From Lutjanus erythropterus (Eukaryota > Chordata > Actinopteri > Lutjaniformes > Lutjanidae), in assembly GCA_020091685.1 (NCBI GenBank), contig CM034612.1:28574655-28638654 (forward strand): a DNA stretch of 64,000 nucleotides, written 5' to 3'. Numbering within the stretch: the first letter of the stretch is position 1; every line of letters starts with the position of its first letter. A program made the position numbers and the translations under genes. The notes beneath the pieces were generated by a model. The model was given only the letters and a program-made list of their open reading frames with translations, had not been told where the DNA came from and searched no databases. Shown piece by piece: positions 13,561 to 24,979 of this stretch.

Positions 13561-14821
13561 ATACCGCCAAACTTGTGACACACAGTTACACCAGTGAAAA
13601 TGTCATGGGACAATTGTGATCCACTAACCCTAACCCTAATTATCTCTGATTAGAGTTTTAGGTTGTGTCAGGCCAGAAAGTCTGATTATGTTGAACTCCA
13701 AAGTACACCCTGAAACAACATGGAGCAACAGAAACTAGTCATGAACAATGTTATTAAACAGGTGTTTCAAGATTAAATAAAGGTAACTTGTTGCATCATT
13801 TTAACACCAAATGTACAGTGACACACTAACATTAAGATGAACAAATAATAACCAAGCTAATTAATTAGGATTCCTTACATCCCTGTAAGACACTTTGCAG
13901 GGACCTTATTTTTAAAGTAGTCAGCCAACACTAAAAAGTCAGAGATGTCATTTCTAACCATCTCCCAGTGTTAATGCTAATAAGCTGGCATACTACATCT
14001 GATAAAAAAAAAAAAAAATCAGCAAGAATTTCATCAGTTTACAAATAATGAGCACTTTGTTGATGAAACAAGTTCTACCAGATAGGTTATCAGTGCAAAT
14101 CTGACACCTCTCTCATTAGTAAGATACTGATATAATACTCTGAGAACCACTGAACCCACATGAATGACACAAGCAGACATAATTTGACACTGTTTATAGT
14201 TAGGGTCAGATGTGATCTGTTGTCATACCTTCAGGGGAAATAATGGAGTATGTAACAAATGATAACCTGTCTAACCAAATTAATATACTGCACATACCAA
14301 TCTCATTAAAATGCATAATGGAGATTTATAATGCCATTTTATGCAAGTTTTATGTTAACTGGCCAGCCGTGAATAACATATACAGAAAATGCACTGGAAG
14401 GAACAGAGCTTGTGTCTAAATTCTGCTCATATTCAATTCAGCTGAAACTATTTATTATCATTAATTATGTATTAGCTTAACAGCTAATACAATTAATTTA
14501 AATTAAAATAACAATTTATGGAAAGTTTTCTTTTTTTGTACCCTATCAACATCTTCCATCTGAGCTGTTTGAGCAGTAGACCAAGTCAGATAAGCAGCCA
14601 GCTCAAATTACAGGGAGAAACTAAGTTTTTAATTAAAATTCTAGATTTAAATTTCAATGTATAGCCTCACTGTAGACTTACTATTAATATGCAATGGTAG
14701 AATGTTGAGTAATCCTGATGGAATGATGTCTACTTCGAACTTGGTTTTTAATATTTTCTGCCACACATGGTAATGAAACACAAACAGTATAGTGGGATTT
14801 TATCACATATTAATCTCTTAC
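13561..14821. other. Intronic AT-rich DNA, nothing recognised
   Basis: Lies downstream of the minus-strand RINT1 exon. No coding frame and no clear element. Two taaccc units at 13625-13637 are too few to be a telomeric tract. Confidence 0.5.
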
Positions 14822-15002
14822 ATCTTGGTACAGGAAGTTGTCAAGTCTTTCAGCCAGACCTTGCCATGCCAGTTGGAACAGAGAAAGACTCAGGACCTGA
14901 TGAAGGTTCAACAATCGGTCCCTCACACAGAGCATCATGGGACATGCTGAACTGGACAGGGACATGGTGGACTGGTCATGCTGGGATGGTAGGGACAACC
15001 AC
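14822..15002 (-). CDS. RINT1: RINT1 coding exon in inverted orientation
   Basis: 181 nt on the minus strand. The acceptor reads ...ttgtactttag, the donor after CAAGAT is gtaagag. Its first base completes Arg from the preceding exon (AG|G), then come 60 codons: WLSLPSQHDQSTMSLSSSAC, ... LCVRDRLLNL ..., ending ERLDNFLYQD. This matches the RINT1 block RWLSLPSQ...AVMSLSSSACPLL followed by the LD-x-YIYQE region. It ends in phase 0 and joins VILSNHF at 29845, which is on the + strand. The exon is intact, with no stop and good splice sites, but cannot be spliced to exons 1-3 or 6-7 in this arrangement. Confidence 0.95.
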
Positions 15003-15790
15003 CTAAAGTACAAGAGAAATAAGAGTAAATGTAAGACAAAGAATATATTGGTGCTAACCCTTTGGTCTTTGTCCACCCTCTTAAACAAAATGAGCAGAAC
15101 AAAAACTATAGGAAGAGAAAATCCATCTCCAAATCAATTGCAGGAGTTAAATGTTGGGCAATTAGGCATAGTTACCTAATGATTTTCAAAGTTCAGATTT
15201 TTCGTTCCCAACTATTTCAAATCTCCACTTACTGCTTAATTGTGGCAGTCTTTTTGCATTGTAATAGCAATCAGTTTCCTTCTGCAATCTACCTTAGTGT
15301 GATTTTAGGCAGTCAGCATCTGGGACTAAGGCTAGTTCCTAAAACAGTTCCGTGGAAGCAATTCAAAGTGCTTTACATAGATAAAGAAAAGCATTAGATT
15401 GGCATTAAAAAACAATAAGAAAAAACAGCATTAAAGTTTGAAAGCAAGAGGCTGCAAAAGCATTTGACCAAACAGCAAACCTTTTGGACCACTTAAATAA
15501 ACAAGATTTAGTACAATTAATGCATCAAATTCCATATGCCATTTTTCCAAGATGGAATTACACCCTGGAAATTTGTCATATCCTGAATAGCAGATTTTAG
15601 AGCTGAAATTATGTATTAGGAAACACTGAAACACTACTGCACACTACCAACACTATACTACAATAAAATGTGTTTCTATGATTATTTGCTATGCAAAAAC
15701 CAGCATAGGTCAGTTAACAAGGTAGAAAGCAGATTTTTTTTGTTATTTTTCAACAAAGGGTTGTTTAAAGAGATTAAATGTCCAGTGTAG
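15003..15790. other. Intronic DNA, nothing recognised
   Basis: Between the inverted exon and the start of the GGGCCC-family copies. Short frames only, no domain or repeat I can name. Confidence 0.45.
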
Positions 15791-15799
15791 GGTTGGGCA

Positions 15800-16740
15800 A
15801 TTGGATAAATATATCATCTATCGACGATGGGCTGGGCAAAGAGGCTCTGAATAGTCATGGTCTTCGCCTTAAGGAATTCGATGTCAGTTCCTGTCGCCAG
15901 TAGGTTGTGCTATGAGCATGTCTCCTGATTGTCATGTAGATGTGTTCAGAGTGCAACTTTTATGATACCTGTGAAGTCTGGTGCAGATCGGACCATGTAC
16001 ATCAGGTACATCATGTACATCATCAGCAATTTCATCTTTCATGGTGAGACATCAAAACTCAACGCCACACCACGGCCACACCATTCAATGCCGACCAAAT
16101 CTTTAATAACTTTTGATCACACACTTGTCTAGATGGTACACACCCATTTTGAAGTCAATCAGATTATTTCTGTAGGAGGAGTTCGTTAAAATACAACACG
16201 TGGAAAACGCCAAAAACGGCCGCAAAATTCTAAAAGGCCAACTTCCTGTTGGGTTTGGCCAATGTGTCCAAGAGACTTTTTTGTGCATCTGGGTGTGGTA
16301 GATGTGTGTACCAATTTTCGTGCATGTTGGTGAAATTTGGTATGGGGGGGTGCTGCACTTTAAAGGGCATGGCCAAGTCATTTGGCCACTCTCGGGAACA
16401 CTGACGATACGTCATGATCTTCACAATATAGCATTACCCAGGTCTTAAGACCTCGCTGACCAAATATGAGTCAGATATGGTCAACTTGCTCAGAGCAGCA
16501 CCTCAAACTGTAAAACATGACATTTCCTGTTGCCACCAGGGGACACTGTGACAATTATGTAATCTTTTCATATACGTATGTTCAGGGAGGGACTATTATC
16601 AAACATGTAAAGTTTGGTGCACATCAGACAATTTATCATGCATGAAAATCGCTCACCTTTTGGCAAAATTCGCCGTTTTGAATCCAAAATAGGTGACCTA
16701 TGTGAATTGTGTAGATCCGATGAAAAAATATTTTTTTTGG
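15800..16740 (-). repeat. GGGCCC-ended interspersed repeat, minus copy (part)
   Basis: Contains the hallmark blocks of a family repeated many times here, read in reverse: cttcctgttgggtttggcca, ggagttcgttaaaatacaac, aatcttttcata and ttggtgcacatcagac, with gccaccaggggacac. No transposase frame is seen. It is interrupted on the right by unrelated GC-richer DNA (16745-17173). Confidence 0.6.
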
Positions 16741-17173
16741 GGGGGAAGGGTATGGATGGGACATGGAGTTATACCAGAAATAGTTTTATTAGGACTTTGG
16801 TTTATTTTTATACACAAGAGCGGCGCAGAGCCATAGTGAGCTGTGAACGTGTGCGCGCGCCTGAAGGGAGCCTTGAATTCAACAAGACATTCCCCTTCTA
16901 GTGCTACAGCATTGAAATATTAGCGCGAATGCGGGGGAGAATACTGCTACCTGATTGTTTTGTGCTGACCAGAGCGCTCGTGAGCTGACCCGAGGGCAGA
17001 CGTCAGTTACGACTCATTCGCCGATTTGGACCTTTGGACTTGGGCAAAGAAGAAGAAATGACAGACTATTGAGTACTATTTTAATTGATTATCTTGTTTC
17101 ACCACTGAACCCTGTATTAAAGCTGTGCTGTTGCACATTTCATTGGAGAAGTTGCTAGTCTCGTTTCTTATAC
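16741..17173. other. Unassigned sequence flanking a hAT
   Basis: Begins with a G-run and includes a GC-rich block around 16815-17050 with no recognisable domain. It continues on the far side of the hAT at 19685, and so is the pre-insertion sequence. Confidence 0.4.
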
Positions 17174-19676
17174 AGTAGGGGTGCAACGGATCGCAGTTGA
17201 CCAGTGTCCCGTACAGATCGCCCTCTACAGTTCGGCACTCATGTGATCTGCAGACTACATGTGAACATCATAGTTTTACTGTCACTGTTACTTTTGTATA
17301 AGTTATAATGCCTGAAATCTCAATGCAGAGTTGCAGTGAAAAGGCAGGACAGATGCTGCTGTATGCAGCGCATCTCTGCAAAGAGCGACTGATGTAAAAG
17401 CCGTCACATCGCCTTGAGTGAAATCCAGACCATAACTTTTTTCACTGATGTAACTATGCTATCACCAAAGAAACAAATCATAAAACTGTGATGTTAATTG
17501 AAACTTTCAACTGTCTGTAACTTCTACACAGCTCCTCTCTGCTCACCGGTGCAGCTCTGTCTTGCCCCGTCTGTGACACAGTGTGTCTACTGATTGATGA
17601 TGACTTCTAACCAATCAGATGTGCTGTCCTGTAGGTGGGACATTGAGCCAAACCACAGAGCGTAGTTGTGTATTATACTGTACAGTGTATAATGATCTAA
17701 TATATGTATAGTATATACACAGTACAGCACTGTATAAGTTTGAAGTTTTTAATATTATTAGGGCCCGAGCACCGAACGGTGCGCCAACTAACAGTTTTCA
17801 AAATAACTTTGCCCTAGGCGTACGAAATTTGGTACACATATGTATCATGCCGGGACGGACAAAAAAGCCTCTTGGAGCGACCCCCTAAACCCAACAGGAA
17901 GTCAGCCATTTTGAATTGTATTTTCAAAATAAGGTCATTTTTGGCCATTTTCGCATGTCATACTTTAACGAACTCCTCCTACAGATTTCATTGGATTAAC
18001 CTCAAAATCAGTTGTGCGAGCTTGACAACTGTGTGATCAAAAGTTATGAAAAGATCTTCCACACATTGAACGGTGCGACCGCGACGGAAGGGCGAATTTT
18101 GATATTTCGCCAAAAAACACGAAATTGCTACAACTTTAGCATAAATGGTCCGATCTGCACCAAACTTCCTGTGATGGGTAATAGTCCCGCCCTGAACACA
18201 TCTATGTCACAATATTCTGTAATTGTCATAGCGCCCCCTGGTGGCGACAGGAAATGATATGTTTTACTCTTTGAGGTCCTGCTCCAAGCACATTCACCAT
18301 ATCCACCTCAAATTTGGTCAGGAAGGCCTTAACATGTTGGTCATGCTATCTTTTGAAAACCATGATGTCCTGTCAAACAGTGTTGCCATGACGGCGCGGC
18401 GATGTTTGATGTTTCGCCATGAAACATGAAATTGCTATAACTTCAGCATAAATACTCCAATCTGCACCAAACTTCATATGTTTGATAATAGTCCTGCCCT
18501 GAATGCATGTATATAAAAATATTCTAAATTTGTCATAGTGCCCCCTGGTGGCGACAGGAAATGACATGTTTTACAGTTTGAGGTGCTGCTCTGAGTACAT
18601 TGACCATACCTGACTCAAATTTGGTCAGGAAGGTCTTAAGACCTTGGCAATGCTATACTACGAAAATTGTGACATATTGTCAAATGGCGTTTTCGTGACG
18701 GAGTGGTGAAGCCGATGTTTTGCCAAAAACAAGAAATTGGCATTAACTTCACTATACTATGTTGCATCTGCCTGAAACTTGACACGTACGTTAGCAGTCC
18801 AGCCCTGAACATATGACTTGAGTTTCGTTGATGGGCGTGGCTAAATGGCTTGGCCACGCCCTTTAATCAGGAGCCCCTGCGGCATGTTTCACCGACATGC
18901 ACGAGAATCAGGACACATATGTATCACACCCAGACGCACAAAAAAGTCTCTTGGACCCATTGGCCAAACCCAACAGGAAGTCCGCCATTTTGAATTTCAC
19001 TGCCATTTTTGGCGTTTTCCATGTGTTGTATTTTAACAGACTCCTCCTACAGAATTGATCTGATTAACTTCAAAATGGGTGTGTATCATCTACACAAGTG
19101 TGTGACCAAAAGCTATTAAAAGATTTGGTCAGCATTGAACGGTGTCGCCGTAGCGTGGTGTCTCGCCATGAAAGATGAAATTGCTATAACTTGGGTGCAC
19201 ATCGTCTGATCCTCACCAAACTTCACAGGTGTCATAAAAGTCCCGGTCTGAACACATCCACATGACAATCAGGAGACATACTCTTAGCGCCACCTAGCGG
19301 CAACAGGACGCGGCATCAAATTCCTTTAGGCGATGTCCGAAGGCCGTGACAATCCGGAGCCTCTTCGCCCGGGGCGAATCCGGCCACGAGACCGCGGCCG
19401 CCAGCCCCCCAAGTGGTGCGGGTGTGCAAGGGCCCATAAAACGCTGCTTGCAGCTTTAATTACCATTATCATTACTATTATCATTATTATTACATTACAT
19501 AACTATGGTGATAATTACAGACAGAAAAAAGATCAAAGACAAGTGCATTTTTAAAATAATTTAACCCTAATCCCACCACTTTTTTCTTTTTTGCTGGTCC
19601 GAAAAATGATCCGATCCGTGACTCAAAACCGTGATACGATCCGAACCGTGAGTTTTTTGATCCGTTGCACCCCTAG
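17174..19676. mobile_element. hAT-type transposon holding a nested repeat
   Basis: Terminal inverted repeats are taggggtgcaacggatc at the left and gatccgttgcacccct(a) at the right. Flanks are TTATACAG and GTATACAG, an 8-bp target-site duplication with one change, as expected for hAT. No transposase is recognisable. An unrelated GGGCCC-family element (17759-19465) is inserted inside. Related pieces occur at 13375-13560 and 27160-27322. Confidence 0.8.
17759..19465 (+). repeat. GGGCCC-ended interspersed repeat nested in hAT
   Basis: Starts gggcccgagcaccgaacggt and ends gtgcaagggccc ... cgctgcttgcagctttaatta. The closing part, reversed, resembles the start (gggccc.tgcac). Inside, blocks such as caaatttggtcaggaag, gcgccccctggtggcgacag and aacaggaagtc.gccatttt recur two or three times, so the element is built from diverged internal repeats. 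No protein is recognised. The family is abundant in this window in both orientations. Confidence 0.75.
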
Positions 19677-19839
19677 TATACAGCATAGTTGTCGGTCTTA
19701 TTCCTTATCACGCATAATGTGAATATGTATAGATACTTTATTATACTGTCCTGTAACTCTGCTTGATTTTTCTCTCAAGGTGCACCAGATTGATGCTTTT
19801 AAATATAAAATGTCCAAAATTTTCTTCCAGGGGAGCATG

Positions 19840-20413
19840 CCCCCGGAATCCCCTAGAGGGGTTGTATCCTTCTCACCTTTTGCACCCCTGACCCGTTTTC
19901 ATGCCTGATTTATGCTAACATTATAGCAATTTCGTGTTTCATGGCGAGACATCAAACTTCGACGTCAAAAAGCTGCCACGTCCTTCAACATCTTTTAATA
20001 ACTTTTGATCACAAAGTAGTCTAGATGATACACAGTGATTCTGAAGCCATTCTGATTAATCTTGTAGGAGGAGTTCGTTAAAATGTGACGTGGAAAACAC
20101 CAAAAATGGCCGACTTCCTGTTGGGTTTAGCCTATGGGTCCAAGAGACTTTTCTGTGCATCTGGGTATGTTCTACGTGTGTACCGATTTTTATCGGTGAA
20201 ATGAGCTGCAGGGGCTGCTGTTTGGCCAGTTTGCACCACCCACTGCTGACAACCGTACTATGTGCAAATTTTTACCGCGACTGATGTGCATGCCAAATTT
20301 GGTGAGTTTTTGAACAGTTAAAGCCCCCAAATAAGCAATTTACTTTTGCCATAATAATAATAATCCGAGCAGTTTCAATGGGGTCCTTGCGCCGAGGTCG
20401 GTGGTCGGGCCCT
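19840..20413 (-). repeat. GGGCCC-ended repeat, minus copy with its end
   Basis: Reversed family blocks (atttcgtgtttcatggcgag, gacttcctgttgggtttag). At the right it closes with taataataataatccgagc ... gaggtcggtggtcgggccct, which read from the other strand gives the gggcccgaccaccgacc start, matching gggcccgagcaccgaac at 17759. Confidence 0.7.
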
Positions 20414-21300
20414 AAATATTCATAACTAGATTTTCAACAGATCCTTGATCTGCCTCTCCCAGCGATGAGCATCACCAGGAGCTGGGAAGGGGCAGCACAT
20501 AGGAGGTTCATGCCAATACCACGTGTTGCATCACCCCACTATGAGACACTCCAACAAACCAATTTGGACTCTCTAAAGCAGAGACAAGGATGATGAATCC
20601 TCACCAGCCTCCAACCCTAAAAAAAAGAAGATGGTGAGAATAGAACTATGGCTGGGGTGATTCATCAACATAATCGACGGCCTCATTTACAAAAATACGT
20701 CAATTTGAATAATGTGAATTGACATGTCACTATGAGCTGCTGCGTCTGGTCAGAGCACAGATTCACCTGGAAAACAACCTGCAGAGAGACAGCCTTGCTA
20801 CAACCATGTAAAATGTGTGAATATTTTAGACAGAGCTACAGTTGTTTGGCTCTCTGTTGCTCCACAAACTGGAAATGTCTTATCACAGCAGGACAGTTGG
20901 TCCACATGAATGCAAAAAGTGAAGCACAAAGCACCAATCTCTTCCTGCAAGCAGCAGCAAGACAGCAGCATCGTCCGGTTTACTTTCAGTCGGCACCCAA
21001 GCACGATAAATGAGGATAATCAACATGTGGAACATGTATCTATTACCAAAAGTCACTTAAATTTTCTAGATGTTTCTCCATCACTCCCATATTAAAAGTG
21101 ATATCTGCACTGCTGCTGTGAACTGAACACCATGTATCATCTACCAGAGTTATTCAGCTCTTTTGTATTTTCTGTTCACTTTATCAGCCACATATGAGAC
21201 AGAAATGGCTAACACTACATTATAATCTGTCTGTAATTTGTTTCAATTATTCTCTTTGCCCTTTGACTCCAGTGAGGAAATGACTCCACCATAACCAACA
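20414..21300. other. Intronic DNA, nothing recognised
   Basis: A 93-codon plus frame (20732-21013) and a minus frame opposite it have no recognisable domain. The last 20 bases show weak similarity to 9059-9077 across the end of the inverted duplication. Confidence 0.4.
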
Positions 21301-21890
21301 AGTCTAAAAATAGATCATCCAGTTCAGTGAAGGGTCGATAGTAATTAATTATTAAATTAATATGCATCATAGCTCCCTTTAAAGGGTGGAAATTAAACTA
21401 ATTTTAAAATATGCCACTATTATGATTATTCTAATATGCATTATATGACTATTTTTCAGGATTATAATTTAAAAAATATATTAAAATATTAATGAATGAA
21501 TGAATATTAACTTTAGGTACATTATTTGTTATATTAATTGAATAATGAAAAATAATTGTTACATTAATTGTTAAGAAAATAATCTTTTGGTACAACCCTA
21601 CACAGAACCAAACCAGAGGTACCACTACTGGAATCGAACCTCGAACCGAAATCGAAAATTTATTGTGCAATCCAGAGATAATACTCATTCAAAAGTTAAT
21701 ATCAAAACCTCAATAGAAACAAAAGTAAATTGTTACTCTCAGTTTAAGTTGTAGGCTACATCGTTCTAATCAAATCCACTGCAACTGTATAAGCAGGGTT
21801 TTCTTTGTTAAAACACTAGAATAAAGTTTGATATTGATCCACATCGATGTCTCACCTGTCTTGGCAGTATAGTTTAGCTTTTTCTGTGAT
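21301..21890 (-). repeat. Right arm of 590-bp inverted duplication
   Basis: Reverse complement of 8458-9047, the same length, about 14 differences by eye. Here the exon end is attached to the complete exon (22076-21856), so this arm is the original and the left arm the copy. Confidence 0.95.
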
Positions 21891-22076
21891 TTCTCTCATG
21901 GTCCATTCTAGCAGTCTTCCCATCATGTCTCCTTTAAGTCGATCCAGCAGCGCCAACAGACCTTCAAATAGTGAGCCCTCCAGAGAAGCCAGGCGACCCA
22001 CCTCCGTCACACCCAGGCCTCCCAGCAACACTTCCTCACCAAGTGCAACCGCTGCCTGCTGTAGCTGTAGGAAGAA
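21856..22076 (-). CDS. RINT1: RINT1 coding exon in inverted orientation
   Basis: 221 nt on the minus strand; acceptor ctttccttcttcag, donor gtgagac. It starts in phase 0 with FFLQLQQAAVALGEEVLL and ends EKAKLYCQD plus AG. FFLQLQQAAL is the RINT1 sequence that directly follows the block encoded at 4325-4429, and its end fits the exon at 15002-14822 (AG|G = Arg, then WLSLPSQ). Frame and splice sites are intact, so the exon looks functional in itself. Both it and the following exon face the wrong way relative to the other five RINT1 exons. Its last 35 bases are duplicated at 8458-8492. Confidence 0.95.
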
Positions 22077-22340
22077 CTGAAGAAGGAAAGACAGAACTAG
22101 TAAACACATAATTGTCAGAAGGTTTTACCATTTTTAACTCTCCTCAAGCAGCTCTGTGCTGTTTGTTCTCACATGAAAGCTAAAGTGCTATATTTTTGTG
22201 AGTGTACAGAATGCAAAGCACAGTTCTTTTCCTGATGTATAGAACTCGGAACATTCGAAATTTGATCTAAATATTGGGGCTTCTGGGTCAAGCCATTCCA
22301 AAACCCTTTTTCCACATGACATGACATAGGTTTCTGCAAG
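22077..22340 (-). other. Intron before the inverted exon
   Basis: On the minus strand this is the 3' end of the intron leading to the exon at 22076, with a long pyrimidine tract (ctgtctttccttcttcag). RTE copy B starts directly at its other side. Confidence 0.7.
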
Positions 22341-24979
22341 ATCCATCCATCCATCCATTATCTTCCGCTTATTCGGGGCCAGGTCGCGGGGGCAGCAGTC
22401 TGAGCAGGGATACCCAGACTTCCCTCTCCCTGGACACTTCCTCCAGGTGTTCCGGAGGGACCCCAAGGCGTTCCCAGGCCAGCCGAGCGACATAGTCACT
22501 CCAGCGTGTCCTGGGTCTTCCCCGGGGCCTCCTCCCAGTGGGGCATGCCCGGAACACCTCCCCAGGGAGGCGCCCAGGAGGCATCCGATATAGATGCCCA
22601 AGCCACCTCAGCTGACTCCTCTCGACGTGGAGGAGCAGCGGCCCTACTCCGAGCTCCTCCCGGGTGACAGAGCTCCTCACCCTATCTCTAAGGGAGCGCC
22701 CCGCCACCCTGCGGAGGAAACTCATTTCAGCCGCTTGTATCCGAGATCTTGTTCTTTCGGTCATGACCCAAAGTTCATGACCATAGGTGAGGGTAGGAAC
22801 GTAGATTGACCGGAAAATCGAGAGCTTCGCCTTTCGGCTCAGCTCCTTCTTCCCCACGACAGACCGGCGCAACGACCGCATTACTGCTGCCGCCGCACCA
22901 ATCCGTCTGTCGATCTCGCGTTCCATCCTCCCCTCACTCGTAAACAAAACCCCAAGATACTTAAACTCCTCCACTTGAGGCAGGGACTCTTCTCCGACCC
23001 GGAGGGAACAAGCCATCTTTTTCCGGTCGAGAACCATGGCCTCAGACTTGGAGGTGCTGATTCTCATCCCAGCCGCTTCACACTCGGCTGCAAACCGCCC
23101 CAGTACAAGCTGAAGGTCCTGGTTCGAAGGAGCCAACAGGACAACATCATCTGCAAAAAGCAGAGATGAGATCCTGTGGTCCCCGAATCGGACTCCCTCT
23201 GGCCCCTGGCTGTGCCTAGAAATTCTGTCCATAAAAATAATGAACAGAACCGGTGACAAAGGACAGCCCTGCCTGAGTCCAACATGCACCGGGAACAGGT
23301 CTGACTTACTGCCGGCAATGCGAACCAAGCTCCTGCTCCGATCATACAGAGACCGTACGGCCCTTAGCAGAGGGCCCCGAACTCCATACTCCCGAAGCAC
23401 CTCCCACAGAATGCCACGAGGGACACGGTCGAATGCCTTCTCCAAGTCCACAAAGCACATGTGGACTGGTTGGGCAAACTCCCATGAGCCCTCAAGCACC
23501 CTGCGGAGGGTGTAGAGCTGGTCCAGTGTTCCACGACCAGGACGAAAACCGCATTGTTCCTCCTGAATCCGAGGTTCGACTATCGGCCGAATTCTCCTCT
23601 CCAGTACCCTGGAATAGACTTTACCAGGGAGGCTGAGGAGTGTGATCCCCCTGTAGTTGGAGCACACCCTCCGGTCCCCCTTTTTAAATAGAGGGACCAC
23701 CACCCCGGTCTGCCAGTCCAGAGGCACTGTCCCCAACTGCCACGCGATGTTGCAGAGGCGTGTCAGCCAAGACAGCCCTACAACATCCAAAGACTTGAGG
23801 TACTCAGGGCGGATCTCATCCACTCCCGGTGCCTTGCCACTGAGGAGCTTCCGAACTACCTCAGTGACTTCAGCTTGGGTGATGAATGAGTCAGCCTCTG
23901 GGTCCCCAGCCTCTGCTTCCTCTACAGAAGATGTGTCAGTGGGATTGAGGAGGTCCTCGAAGTATTCCTTCCACCGTCCAACAATATCCCCAGTCGAAGT
24001 CAACAGCTCCCCACCGCCACTGTAAACAGTGTTGGCAGGGTACTGCTTCCCCCTCCTGAGGCGCCGGATGGTTTGCCAGAATCTCCTCGAGGCCGACCGG
24101 TAGTCCTCCTCCATGGCCTCCCCGAACTTTTCCCATGTCCGAGTTTTTGCTTCCACAACCACCCGGGCCGCAGCACGCTTGGCCTGCCGGTACCCGTCGG
24201 CTGCCTCAGGAGTCCCACGAGCCAGCCAAGCTCGATAAGACTCCTTCTTCAGCCTGACGGCATCCCTTACCTCCAGTGTTCACCACCGGGTTCGGGGATT
24301 GCCGCAGCGACAGGCACCAGAGACCTTACAGCCACAGCTCCGAATGGCCGCGTCAACGATGGAGGCAGAGAACACATCGATGTCTCCAGCCTCCCTCGGG
24401 ATCTGGTCAAAGCTCTCCCGGAGGTGAGAGTTGAAGACCTCTCTGACAGATGGTTCCACCAGACGTTCCCAACAGACCCTCATAGTACGTTTGGGCCTGC
24501 CAAGTCTGTCCAGCTTCCTCCCATGCGATCGGATCCAACTCACCACCAGGTGGTGATCAGTTGACAGCTCAGCCCCTATCTTCACCCGCGTGTCCAAGAC
24601 ACACGGCCGGAGGTCAGTTGACACGACCACAAAGTCGATCATTGACCTCCAACCTAGGGCGTCCCCGTGCCACATGCACTGATGGACACCCTTATGCTTG
24701 AACATGGTGTTCGTTATGGACAAAGTGTGGCTAGCACAGAAGCCCAATAACAGAACACCACTCGGGTTCTGATTGGGAGGGCCGTTCCTCCCAATTACGC
24801 CCCTCCAGGTAACACTGTCGCTCACCACGTGAGCCATGAAGTACCCCAGCAGAACAATGGAGTCCCCAGTCGGAGCACTTTCCAGCACCCCTCCCAAGGT
24901 CTCCAAGAAGGCCGGGTACTCTGCACTGCCGTTCGGCCCACAGGCCGAAACGACAGTGAGGCACCTATCCCCGACCCGA
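22341..24979 (-). mobile_element. RTE-clade (Rex3-like) LINE, 5'-truncated, copy B
   Basis: Runs on the minus strand from a truncated 5' end (about 24979, inside the endonuclease) to an atggatggatgg 3' tail. Open frames cover almost all of it: only one stop (TGG to TGA, near 24282) separates the endonuclease part from the RT part, so it is better preserved than copy A. It forms an inverted pair with copy A. The 12274-22341 piece between them holds both misoriented RINT1 exons. Its 5' end abuts a GGGCCC-family fragment. Confidence 0.9.
22369..24162 (-). pseudogene. RTE LINE reverse transcriptase, 597 codons open (copy B)
   Basis: Ordered motifs: SGKAPGVDEIRPEYLKS, NYRGITLLSLPGKVYSRVLE, FRPGRGTLDQL, CFVDLEKAFDRVPRG, LRQGCPLSPVLF, LLFADDVVLLAP, then FKYLGVLFTSEGRMEREIDR and a C-terminal RSQLRWLGHLYRMPPGRLPG. 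It reads to the natural end at RLLPPRPGPE without a shift. The same frame continues upstream (24999-24283) with endonuclease boxes (VVVSTDLR, LSTDHHLVVSWIR) beyond a single stop. The first third of the endonuclease is missing, so it is not autonomous. Confidence 0.9.

Noticed and set aside
13622..13640. Telomere-like taaccctaaccctaa
   Set aside because: Only two units, with no array around them.
9078..21282. Explaining the flipped exons by staggered-break inversion using only the 590-bp arms
   Set aside because: That segment excludes the exon at 21856-22076, which is also on the minus strand; exchange between the two RTE LINEs accounts for both exons.
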